Shown here: piece after piece, positions 15,395-23,187 of the stretch | Layout: every line of letters begins with the position of its first letter | How positions within the stretch are numbered: position 1 is the first letter of the stretch | Virus record (IMG/VR): IMGVR_UViG_3300030233_000023 | Location: 1 to 44,495 of that record | Length of the DNA stretch: 44,495 nt | Strand: one strand, 5' to 3' | DNA from: a virus | The notes under the pieces: model-generated | The model's input: the letters and a program-made list of their open reading frames with translations, nothing else | What the model was told of the DNA's origin: nothing | The model's database searches: none | Position numbers and translations under genes: made by a program

Positions 15395-16590
15395 TTTCAG
15401 TTAATATTGCAACGCATAAAAAAAGAGAACGGTTTTTAAAGAATACCCTGCAATCGTTATTGAATTGCAGAACCAAGGCCGACGAAATAAGGGTTTATTT
15501 AAACGATTACCGATGCCCCAAATGGTTGTCTAAGCTGAAGAAGGAACATAGCTCTATAATCACCTATACACACCCTAAAGGCGATCTGGGGGCGGCTGCT
15601 AAGTTTTACCAAAGCGAAAACCAAAACAAAGGCGTTTATATTACGATTGACGATGATTTAGTCGTTGACCCGGGGTATATCGGATACATGGCAGACCTTG
15701 CTTTAACTTATCCGGGGTCTTTAGTGGGATTGCACGGAACGAATTATAAGAAATTCCCGGTAGATTCTTTTTACAGGGGTGACAGAGAGATATTTTATTG
15801 TTACACAGGAAAGGCGGACACAAGCGTTGTAGATATGTTGGGTAGTGGTGTTTTAGCTTTTAGGGCTTCAATGTCGACCAAGCCAACGCTTGAAGATTTC
15901 CCGAAAAAAAGAATGACAGACCCATATCTCTTTAAGTGGGCTAAAAAAACACAAACCCCGATGATTTGCCCCGTTCGGGCCGACGGCTTTGTAAAAGAAC
16001 AGCCCGAATCACAAGAAGGCGCAATATGGAAAGACGTTGCTAAGTCAGACGCGGAGCAAACAAAGGTCATAAACTCATCTGATGGAGCGGGTTTTTTGGA
16101 AGGGCGGAAGATGCCTAAGCCCGCCAAAAGGAAAGGGTTGGGCGGCGCGTCCATTGAATGGGTGCATCTTCGTGAAATTATTGGCGAATGGAATAATGAG
16201 AGCGGCGATCTTTTAGTTGAATTCGGTTCGGGGCTGTCAACAAAAATACTATCAGGCATGGGCTACGTAACGTCTTTTGAGCATAATAAAAAGTACCACG
16301 TCGAGGGTTTGACTGAATTCAGGCCGATAAAATCGGGGTGGTATGGTCTGACGGTCGGCGATGCTAAGAAAATTAAAGAGGCTTCCGTAGTTGTAATTGA
16401 CGGCCCCACAGGATCATCGGGCGAAAGGTATAACATAGACATTGATTTATTGCCGAAGCAAGCAACTATCTTTGTTGACGATGTGCATAGGGAGTTAGAT
16501 CTTGCCCTGGCCCAACGGATAGCCCTACGTTTGAAAAAAGAATTAATTTTGTTGAAGGGTAGCGATAAATTAATGGCAAAATTGGTATAA
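15391..16590 (+). CDS. GT2 glycosyltransferase fused to methyltransferase-like domain
   Basis: 399 aa. Residues 1-~225: GT2-type transferase with ISVNIATHKKRERFLKNTL, the metal-binding ITIDDDLVVDPGYI (~84) and a late MTDPYLFKWAKK segment. A linker rich in Lys and Pro (~233-245) leads to residues ~255-399, a class I methyltransferase-like domain with LLVEFGSGLSTKIL (motif I, ~272) and VVVIDGPTG (motif IV-like). Methylation of a transferred sugar is the natural reading of the fusion. ATGA overlap with the upstream transferase. Confidence 0.65.
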   Translation: MISVNIATHKKRERFLKNTLQSLLNCRTKADEIRVYLNDYRCPKWLSKLKKEHSSIITYTHPKGDLGAAAKFYQSENQNKGVYITIDDDLVVDPGYIGYMADLALTYPGSLVGLHGTNYKKFPVDSFYRGDREIFYCYTGKADTSVVDMLGSGVLAFRASMSTKPTLEDFPKKRMTDPYLFKWAKKTQTPMICPVRADGFVKEQPESQEGAIWKDVAKSDAEQTKVINSSDGAGFLEGRKMPKPAKRKGLGGASIEWVHLREIIGEWNNESGDLLVEFGSGLSTKILSGMGYVTSFEHNKKYHVEGLTEFRPIKSGWYGLTVGDAKKIKEASVVVIDGPTGSSGERYNIDIDLLPKQATIFVDDVHRELDLALAQRIALRLKKELILLKGSDKLMAKLV

Positions 16591-16591
16591 T

Positions 16592-16681
16592 ATGGGTTGT
16601 TCAAGATGCGGTAAAAGATCGGGTTCGGGCAAAAAGTCAAAGCCAAAACCTAAAAATTACATTCCAAAAACAAAGAAATAG
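16592..16681 (+). CDS. 29-aa basic Cys-pair peptide
   Basis: Very small gene: MGCSRCGKRSGSGKKSKPK... ending in a Lys/Pro-rich tail. CxxC near the N-terminus could bind metal with a partner or form disulphides. Starts 1 base after the preceding stop and its TAG shares a base with the GTG of the portal gene. Spacing and strand fit a real gene, but size makes it uncertain. Confidence 0.5.
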   Translation: MGCSRCGKRSGSGKKSKPKPKNYIPKTKK

Positions 16682-18474
16682 TGGTCACTTTAGAGGACTT
16701 CCAATTTATTATTGAAAACAGGGTTGTTCCTGTTCTTAAGGCTATGCACTCAAATCAAAGGGGGCAAAGCAAAAAGAATGACGCGGAGTTCTACCCGGGG
16801 TATAAAGCCAATGTAAGGCAGTGGAAGGATAATTGCGTCCACGGCAATGCCAAATTCCCGGAAAAGCTATTTAAAAGCATTGCGCCCAATCAGAACGATC
16901 AGGAATATGAATACCTGAAAAACACGTATGAGCCTGTCACAGAGTCCGTTTTTTTGGAATTCAGCAACACGGTGAAACGAAGTTTGATAAATGGCAACGT
17001 AGAGTGGAGAAAAGTTGACAATACCGTAGTTGACGAGTTTAAGGAGTACATTACTTATGACCTCCCCGGGTATGTGAGCATCCACCAATTTATGTCTTCG
17101 CTAGTCGATGAAAAGCTAATGGATGCGAATGCGGTATTGGGCGTTCACTTTGAAGCTGAATATGACGAAGAAGACAGGGTACAAGGCAGATTAAAACCTA
17201 TCCCCGAAATATACCATTGTGACCGCGTTGTTTACTTTGACGACTATCTTTATATCGTTGAGCGATTTGAAAAGTCCTATGTAACATCAGGCGGGGACAT
17301 GGTTAAAGCCGGGTATAAGTATCTGGGATTTTCAAAAGAGAACTATTTCTACGCCGAGCAATACGGCGATCAAAAAGAATACCTGTTTAATTATACTGAG
17401 TTTGAGCATGAAATAGGGATGATCCCCGCCACGAGGCTAATGGGCTTACCGCGCATTGTGGAAAACAAACTACACTTTCGCAGTCCGTTTAACATATCCG
17501 TCCCGCCTTTAAATCTAGCCGCTTTGGATAATGCGAACCTGCTGATTATTAAAAGGAAGGTCGGCTTCCCTACACGGGTTATGGTTGCGCAGAAATGCCG
17601 AAACCAAAAGAACGGCGTAAGTTGCGACAATGGTTTAATCAGGTGGTCGGACGGGGATGAAAGGCATGAAGAAGTTTGTGGGGTTTGCCACGGATCGGGG
17701 CTAGTGGGTGTAATATCGCCGAATTCGGAATTGCTGATCGAAGTTAATGAAAACCCCGATCAGACGCAGCTTAAGGCATCAGAGGTTTTGCACTACGCAT
17801 CCCCCCCTGTTGAAACCCCCGAATTTTTAAGAAGGGAAATTGACAAATACATTACCGAAGCGGAGAAAGTTCTACACCTAAAAGCCGAACCAAGGCAATC
17901 GGGGGATATAACCGCCACGGAAAAGAACATTGATTTTAGCCACACAGAGGCATTTATAAAGCCAATAAGCGACCAAATATGGAAAATATACCAATACCTC
18001 ATCGAGGTAATGGGAACGCTTTATATGGGGCCTGAATTTGAAGAATATAAGCCCGATGTATTTGCCCCAGACGACTTTAATGTAATGACCGTCGACGATT
18101 ACATTGCGCAGCTTGCGGTGGCTAAAAATAACGGATTGCCGAACATCATCATACAACAGATTTTATATAACATGATGATGTCGATGAACTACACGGCTTC
18201 GCAAACGCACGACATTTTTGAACTTATACAAAGAGCCGACAGATTGTGGGCATCGTCTTCTGAAAATGTCGCCCTGCAACTATCAAGGAATACCGTACAA
18301 AGGTGGGAGGCCGTGTTGCACGAAAGCAGCCTTTCTTTAATATTGGAATTGATTAACGAAAACGAAAACTTCCTTGATCAGGAGGTTGAAGTTCAAGTTG
18401 AGCAATTACGGGAGAAAGCCAGGTCTGTTGTACCCGAAAGCACCGTGGAACTACCCCCGCCCGCTGAAATTTAA
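16681..18474 (+). CDS. Portal protein with zinc-knuckle insertion
   Basis: 597 aa, GTG start. Forms the ring at one capsid vertex through which DNA passes. Size, acidic helical C-terminus and the stem-like helical segment EFLRREIDKYITEAEKVLHL with 'ITATEKNIDFSHTEAF' are typical of portals. Unusual is an inserted cysteine cluster (~304-340): C-x8-C followed about 20 residues later by CGVCHGSG, the CxxCxGxG motif of DnaJ-type zinc domains. The downstream neighbour is a head morphogenesis protein, which supports the call. Confidence 0.75.
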   Translation: MVTLEDFQFIIENRVVPVLKAMHSNQRGQSKKNDAEFYPGYKANVRQWKDNCVHGNAKFPEKLFKSIAPNQNDQEYEYLKNTYEPVTESVFLEFSNTVKRSLINGNVEWRKVDNTVVDEFKEYITYDLPGYVSIHQFMSSLVDEKLMDANAVLGVHFEAEYDEEDRVQGRLKPIPEIYHCDRVVYFDDYLYIVERFEKSYVTSGGDMVKAGYKYLGFSKENYFYAEQYGDQKEYLFNYTEFEHEIGMIPATRLMGLPRIVENKLHFRSPFNISVPPLNLAALDNANLLIIKRKVGFPTRVMVAQKCRNQKNGVSCDNGLIRWSDGDERHEEVCGVCHGSGLVGVISPNSELLIEVNENPDQTQLKASEVLHYASPPVETPEFLRREIDKYITEAEKVLHLKAEPRQSGDITATEKNIDFSHTEAFIKPISDQIWKIYQYLIEVMGTLYMGPEFEEYKPDVFAPDDFNVMTVDDYIAQLAVAKNNGLPNIIIQQILYNMMMSMNYTASQTHDIFELIQRADRLWASSSENVALQLSRNTVQRWEAVLHESSLSLILELINENENFLDQEVEVQVEQLREKARSVVPESTVELPPPAEI

Positions 18475-19877
18475 AAAGGTGTTTCGTCGTTTAACCCGTC
18501 ACTATTCCAATCATCTTCATTTGGTCGACTAATTGACGGCGTAAAAGACAATGGGCTTATTTTATTTGTGGGGCCATCCCAAAGGTATTTTAGTGTCTTC
18601 CCGGAATCTCCCGACCGCATCTTAGCATTGACAAACCAAATTTGATCCCCGATATATTCACCATCCTCGCCATGCTCAATTTCGTAATACCCCGGCCTGT
18701 AAATAAAGTCAACTACGTCCGCGTCCTGTTCTATTTGACCCGATTCACGAAGATCCGAAAGTTGGGGTATGCGGTCGCCGCCCCTTGTTTCTACCGACCT
18801 TGAAAGTTGCGCAAGAGCCACGACGGGTATTTCCAATTTTTTCGCCATTTGCTTTAGGGCCATACTTACCGCCGTTACATTTTGATAACGGTCTTTAGAC
18901 CCTGAATTTATTAGCTGCAAGTAATCAACATAAACGACTTTGCATTTTGACGATGTAACCATTATCGAAGTGTGCCGCTCAATGTCGGACAACTTGTTAT
19001 CGGTAAATATTTTAAGGGGCATAGACCGAAGCCAATCCGCGGATTTTTTAAACAATTCAACGTCCATTTTTTCGCGCAATATCTCACCCACCGAAATGCT
19101 TAAGTGCAAAGCAATAAGTCGCGCGCAAACTTCTAGCCCGGTCATTTCAATGGAATGAATGACAACAGGAACACCTTCCTTAAGTTGGTGGTACACTTCG
19201 TTAATCATGCGTGCCGATTTCCCCATCCCCGGACGGGCGGCATAAATAATTAAAGCGCCGTTTTGATGGCCTCCAGACTTCTTATCGTACAAATTGAATC
19301 CCGTTGGTATACCGGGAACCAAGCCTTTATTGTTGGCCTCTATAATTTCGCCTAGTTGATCTAAATATTGTGGGGTTGTAAGGTCTTTGTTGGTTCCCAA
19401 CCCGGTAATCATTTTATGGAGGCTGATTTGCTCTTTGTCTATCGCATCAAAAACATCTTCATCGTCGTACAGGTTGTTAATGGTTTCGGTTGCGCACTGA
19501 ATGACTTCGCGGGCCATCCACTTCTCTTGAACAACCCTGCAATGGTATTCGATGTTAGATGTATTTGCAATTTTGTCGGTTAGCGTAGCAATGTAAGATA
19601 CGCCTCCCACCGCCTCAAGATTGTCTTCGTCTTTCAATTTTTGTGTCACCGATAGCAAATCAATCGGCGTGTTTGAATTGTGCAGATCCAGGCAACACTT
19701 AGCAATAACTTGGTTTTTTGACGAATAAAAGCATTCGGGGCTAAGGATTTTAAATATCGTGTAAGCTGCCTTGGTATCCAACATAATACCGCCTAAAACA
19801 GCTTCTTCTAAATCTATCGCGTTAGGGGGTATACGCCCGAATTCTTCCGGGGTGGCCCTGATTGAACCGTTTGACAT
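18471..19877 (-). CDS. dnaB: Replicative DNA helicase, DnaB family
   Basis: 468 aa with ATG 19877 (MSNGSIRATPEEFGRIPPNA); an in-frame extension to 19925 is rejected because it crosses the opposite gene's start. The N-terminal domain (AIDLEEAVLGGIMLD) is followed by a RecA-like ATPase with Walker A AARPGMGKSA (~213-222), Walker B VVYVDYLQLI (~315) and the DnaB segment QLSRSVETRGGDRIPQLSDLRESG. It unwinds the replication fork. It lies alone on the minus strand between portal and head morphogenesis genes, overlapping the portal end by 4 bp. Confidence 0.92.
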   Translation of the reverse strand: MSNGSIRATPEEFGRIPPNAIDLEEAVLGGIMLDTKAAYTIFKILSPECFYSSKNQVIAKCCLDLHNSNTPIDLLSVTQKLKDEDNLEAVGGVSYIATLTDKIANTSNIEYHCRVVQEKWMAREVIQCATETINNLYDDEDVFDAIDKEQISLHKMITGLGTNKDLTTPQYLDQLGEIIEANNKGLVPGIPTGFNLYDKKSGGHQNGALIIYAARPGMGKSARMINEVYHQLKEGVPVVIHSIEMTGLEVCARLIALHLSISVGEILREKMDVELFKKSADWLRSMPLKIFTDNKLSDIERHTSIMVTSSKCKVVYVDYLQLINSGSKDRYQNVTAVSMALKQMAKKLEIPVVALAQLSRSVETRGGDRIPQLSDLRESGQIEQDADVVDFIYRPGYYEIEHGEDGEYIGDQIWFVNAKMRSGDSGKTLKYLWDGPTNKISPLSFTPSISRPNEDDWNSDGLNDETPF

Positions 19878-19886
19878 AAGATTGTT

Positions 19887-19894
19887 TATTTTTG
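19887..19894 (+). promoter_or_regulatory. TATTTTTG promoter box for head genes
   Basis: TATTTTTG lies 21 bases before the ATG at 19916 in the divergent gap with the helicase gene, with an A/T-rich leader between. A matching minus-strand box TATATTTA is present but is only a 7 of 8 fit. Confidence 0.4.
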
Positions 19895-19915
19895 TTCCGT
19901 TGGTAAATATATAAA

Positions 19916-20818
19916 ATGGCATCAATCAACGAAATATTTGAGGAAAGAATTAACAGATTGGAGAATGTTCCGGATCGGTTCATCGGTAAGGTAGCGGCCA
20001 CACAAGCTCAGTTATTTAACGAATTGATGGTTATTTTAGAGGGGTTGGGCCTATCAAACGGTCAGCTTGAATTAAATGCAGCCAACTTGCAGCTTGTTGA
20101 TGATCTGCTAAACCAATACTACGCACGACTGCAACAAGGCCAATACGGTTCCTTAGTTTCGGGTTATTTGCAACAGATGGACGTGCAAAGGAATTTGAAC
20201 AACGAGTATTTTACCCTTGAATTTGATGCAAGCCCCGGGGCCGTTTCTAATGCCGTACATCAATCATCAAAAAGCAAAGCCACAAGGCAGCTGATCGGGG
20301 ACGACTTTAAAACCAACTTCATCAATGTTGTTCGCGACCAGGTGGTTCAGTCGGTAGAAGGCCGCGCATCTTTCAGTCAGTTGCGGGATGATCTTTTCGG
20401 GTTATTTACGGACACCACCGAAAGGCAAGGATTGGTTCATAATTGGGCAAGTCAAGTGTCAAGAGACTTGTTCAGTGTTTCGGACAGGGCTTACAATAAC
20501 GCCGTGGCGCAAGAATTGGAATTACAATTCATCCAATATGCGGGCGGATTAGTTCGGGACTCCCGTCCGTTTTGTGTAGCAAGAGCCGGCAAGTTTTATC
20601 ATGTGCGCGAAGTAGAATCTTGGGCCGCTGAAGATTGGGCCGGTAAGTTTAGAAACACTACCCCTACAAATATATTAGATTGGTTAGGGGGTTATAATTG
20701 TATGCACGTGGCGGCTTATAGATCGGTGCGTAATGTACCTGAAACCGTGGTCGAGCGCAATATAGCAAGCGGAAACTACCAACCCACCGAAACCGAAAGG
20801 CGACTTTTAGGACTATAA
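19916..20818 (+). CDS. Phage head morphogenesis protein (SPP1 gp7 / Mu F type)
   Basis: 300 aa. The C-terminal ~120 residues carry SRDLFSVSDRAYNNAVAQELELQF, RDSRPFCVARAGKFY and LGGYNCMHVAAY, the pattern of the minor head protein family in which 'R..C..R.gk.y' and a final 'C.H' pair recur. Such proteins bind portal or capsid during assembly and can enter the cell with DNA. It begins the head operon, 38 bp from the helicase start on the other strand. Confidence 0.75.
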   Translation: MASINEIFEERINRLENVPDRFIGKVAATQAQLFNELMVILEGLGLSNGQLELNAANLQLVDDLLNQYYARLQQGQYGSLVSGYLQQMDVQRNLNNEYFTLEFDASPGAVSNAVHQSSKSKATRQLIGDDFKTNFINVVRDQVVQSVEGRASFSQLRDDLFGLFTDTTERQGLVHNWASQVSRDLFSVSDRAYNNAVAQELELQFIQYAGGLVRDSRPFCVARAGKFYHVREVESWAAEDWAGKFRNTTPTNILDWLGGYNCMHVAAYRSVRNVPETVVERNIASGNYQPTETERRLLGL

Positions 20819-20843
20819 AAAAGGCCGCCAAAGAACGGCGGCC
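20817..20843 (-). terminator. Hairpin terminating on the minus strand
   Basis: Perfect 7-bp stem GGCCGCC / GGCGGCC with a 7-nt loop. A-run at 20817-20822 becomes a T-run on the minus strand, so it terminates transcription travelling leftwards toward the helicase gene. On the plus strand it lacks a T tail and may still pause transcription at the end of the head morphogenesis gene. Confidence 0.55.
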
Positions 20844-20909
20844 TCGCTATGGAACAAAAACCAGAAAAGAAGATGGTCAAATGTAAGGATTTTAGTTTGA
20901 AAAAATCAT

Positions 20910-20917
20910 TACTTTTG
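20910..20917 (+). promoter_or_regulatory. TACTTTTG promoter box before scaffold operon
   Basis: TACTTTTG identical to the box at 5658-5665, but 26 bases from the ATG at 20944, giving a leader of about 20 nt. No clear -33 TTTG at the right distance. Confidence 0.4.
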
Positions 20918-20943
20918 TAGGAAAGGTTTATAAAGCACCAATT

Positions 20944-21159
20944 ATGGCAAGGCAGTATATAAATGAAAAAACAGGAAGGGTAGTAAAGTCTAATCTCCGC
21001 CCTGATCAAGCCAGAAAATATGGCTACATCCTGCACGAAGAACCCGAAGTAAAGAAGCCAAAACCGCGAAAGACAAAACCAAAGGCGGTTAAAAAGCAAG
21101 AGCCTGAAGCAAACGAACTACCGAAAAAAGAAAAACCACAACCGCGCAAAATAGATTAA
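20944..21159 (+). CDS. Small basic Lys/Pro-rich protein, 71 aa
   Basis: MARQYINEKTGRVVKSNLRP followed by a tail of alternating Lys, Pro and Glu (residues 34-70), probably disordered. First gene of the scaffold-capsid operon, one base from the next. May bind DNA or another head protein; no family recognised. Confidence 0.55.
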   Translation: MARQYINEKTGRVVKSNLRPDQARKYGYILHEEPEVKKPKPRKTKPKAVKKQEPEANELPKKEKPQPRKID

Positions 21160-21160
21160 C

Positions 21161-21988
21161 ATGAAAGAATTGTTGGATTACATCGGGTACGAAGTAAAGG
21201 AAGGTGAAGAGCCTGAATTTAAACAGGTGAAAGAACTTTTTGACAGTAAGTTCGTTCCTAAATCAAGGATCAGCGAAGAATTGCCGGAGGTAAAAAGTTT
21301 GATTGACGAAAACTACGGCAAAGCCATGAAGCGAGCGGAGATTGCTTTTCAAACAGCCGTTAAAAAATCGGGGGTAGAAATACCTCATTCTGAATTTGAC
21401 CAATTCCAACGTGCCGAGGATAAGTTTGATTTTGGTCTTAAGAAGCTATCCGAAACAATAAAGGCTAGTAAGGGCGAGGCTAATGAAGCCATCGAGCAAC
21501 AAATTAAAGACCTGACTTCTGAGCGGGATCGTTATAAAAACGAATACGGGACAATCCGCGATGAATACGAAAACTTCAAAACGGAAATAGGCCAAAAAGA
21601 AAAGACCCGTGCCGTAAATGATTTTCAAAAGGAACTGTTTAACAAAGTCAAGTGGAGGCAGTCCGCGAGCGACTTGGAGAAAACAGGTTTCAAAGAAGTG
21701 TTTAAGAAGAATTACAGCTTTGTGCCTTCTGAGGAAGGTAAAATTGAGATACGAACTAAAAATGGTGAACGCATCGCTAACCCTGATCGGGCTGATCAAT
21801 ATTTAAGCCCGACAGATATAATCGAGCGAGCCGCAAAAGAATCGGGAGTTTGGGACATGGAGCCACACAAAGGCAAGAAAAAACCCGAACCCCGAAGACC
21901 TGACAAAGGTGTTGATGATCCCCCAAAAAGGAACATCAACCCGAATGCCGGGCTTAAGCGGAAGCCTCGATTTAACGCGATGGGATAA
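21161..21988 (+). CDS. Probable scaffolding protein
   Basis: 275 aa directly before the capsid candidate, the usual scaffold position. Highly charged, mainly helical, with a coiled coil at ~90-165 (EAIEQQIKDLTSERDRYKNE) and a basic, proline-rich C-terminus (PHKGKKKPEPRRPDKG). It would guide capsid subunit assembly in the procapsid and then leave or be degraded. No protease motif seen. Call based on position and composition. Confidence 0.6.
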   Translation: MKELLDYIGYEVKEGEEPEFKQVKELFDSKFVPKSRISEELPEVKSLIDENYGKAMKRAEIAFQTAVKKSGVEIPHSEFDQFQRAEDKFDFGLKKLSETIKASKGEANEAIEQQIKDLTSERDRYKNEYGTIRDEYENFKTEIGQKEKTRAVNDFQKELFNKVKWRQSASDLEKTGFKEVFKKNYSFVPSEEGKIEIRTKNGERIANPDRADQYLSPTDIIERAAKESGVWDMEPHKGKKKPEPRRPDKGVDDPPKRNINPNAGLKRKPRFNAMG

Positions 21989-22031
21989 TTGTAGCGGGCC
22001 GTCACGCCCTTAATGTGGCATTGTTGTGGGC

Positions 22032-22057
22032 CTCGAACCCTCTTTCGAGATTTTTTT
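22032..22057 (+). terminator. Intrinsic terminator before capsid gene
   Basis: Hairpin CTCGAA / TTCGAG with a 6-nt loop followed by A and seven T. Lies between scaffold and capsid genes, so it may reduce scaffold read-through and set different levels; a separate promoter for the capsid gene was not identified. Confidence 0.65.
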
Positions 22058-22069
22058 ACATTCAAAACA

Positions 22070-23125
22070 ATGTCATATAATGCCACACTCCTTACGCAAT
22101 GTGAGGATATGCAAAACCGATTGGAAGAGGCATGGGGCGTGAATTCACTTTTTCCACGTGATCCCATCCCTTTTCTTGAGTACATTTTATCTCCGGAGAA
22201 CGTAAACTTGGTCGATGCCACCGTAAATCCGGGTGAAGGGAAAACGATGAACGTCAACATGACGTATTTTCAACGTTACCTTGAATCCGAAGTTACAGAT
22301 GCAAGCGAACGAGGTTGCGATGTAGGGGATAAAAAAGGAAACTGCGTTAAGCAGTACACGATTGACACCACCGACTTAGTTCAGTCAGGCGAGCGGATCA
22401 GCGCCGCCGACTTAGAGCGGTTTTGTCAAAATAATGACAACTATTTTGCTGAGCGCATTGTTGCCCACTTCGACGCGATTGACCGTCGGGTTGCCACAAA
22501 AACAGCGGAAGAGGCGCATTTGCTTTTGGGTAAATGGTCGCAAGACGTACAGACCGCTTACACGGTAACTAACGACGCATTGGAGGTAGCAACTAAGGAC
22601 GCATCGACCGACGACTTTAAAATAGGCGCGATTGAGCAAATCAATCAGGCGGCTTTAATGTCTTCTTTCGGCGGGTTCTTGTCATTCGGAGGTCAAGCCT
22701 TGAATGAACACGCTCGACTCCATGAAACGGGCTGTTGCAGCAACTTAGGTCTTGAAGTGTTGGAGATTTACAACCAATACGGATTTGCCTTTGCTTACGA
22801 CCGCCGATTAGCTACTGCTTTGGGTTCTGTTGTAAACGGAAACCTGATCATGCAGCCGGGCGCGCTTCAGTTGTTGATGTACACACAGACACCTTGGAAG
22901 GAAAATATCTCGGTTGATTTTATGTCCGGATATGCAGCCTTTAGCGCGACTACACGAGCGGGTGTTGAGGTAGATGTTTACATCAAAGACAACTGCCCCG
23001 GAAATGTTGACATCAACGTGTTTGCCAACACTTCACTAGTCGGACTTCCTGATGATATGTTCCCCACGGGTGACAACTTCGAAGGGGTCAACTATGTTGC
23101 AGAGGTGACGGTTGACAATTCGTAA
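22070..23125 (+). CDS. Probable major capsid protein
   Basis: 351 aa from ATG 22070 (MSYNATLLTQCEDMQNRLEE); an upstream open frame covers the terminator and is rejected. Its position after the scaffold, isolated between two terminators, and its size fit the HK97-fold major capsid protein. Contains eight or so cysteines, including GCDVGDKKGNC and TGCCSNLG, unusual for a cytoplasm-assembled shell and possibly used for disulphide cross-links outside the cell. Family not recognised from sequence, so the call is mainly contextual. Confidence 0.65.
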   Translation: MSYNATLLTQCEDMQNRLEEAWGVNSLFPRDPIPFLEYILSPENVNLVDATVNPGEGKTMNVNMTYFQRYLESEVTDASERGCDVGDKKGNCVKQYTIDTTDLVQSGERISAADLERFCQNNDNYFAERIVAHFDAIDRRVATKTAEEAHLLLGKWSQDVQTAYTVTNDALEVATKDASTDDFKIGAIEQINQAALMSSFGGFLSFGGQALNEHARLHETGCCSNLGLEVLEIYNQYGFAFAYDRRLATALGSVVNGNLIMQPGALQLLMYTQTPWKENISVDFMSGYAAFSATTRAGVEVDVYIKDNCPGNVDINVFANTSLVGLPDDMFPTGDNFEGVNYVAEVTVDNS

Positions 23126-23142
23126 TTTTCTTTAACCATAGC

Positions 23143-23173
23143 GGGGGTGGCTTTTAACGCCACCCCCTTTTTT
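23143..23173 (+). terminator. Strong intrinsic terminator after capsid gene
   Basis: Nine-base perfect stem GGGGGTGGC / GCCACCCCC with a 7-nt loop and a run of six T. Two bases further begins the TATTTTTG box of the next operon. Confidence 0.9.
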
Positions 23174-23175
23174 AG

Positions 23176-23183
23176 TATTTTTG
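23176..23183 (+). promoter_or_regulatory. TATTTTTG box 4 nt before ATG (leaderless start)
   Basis: TATTTTTG is followed by ACTT and ATG 23188. A TTTT at 23152-23155, 20 bases upstream, is a 3 of 4 match to the -33 box and lies inside the terminator hairpin. Confidence 0.55.
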
Positions 23184-23187
23184 ACTT

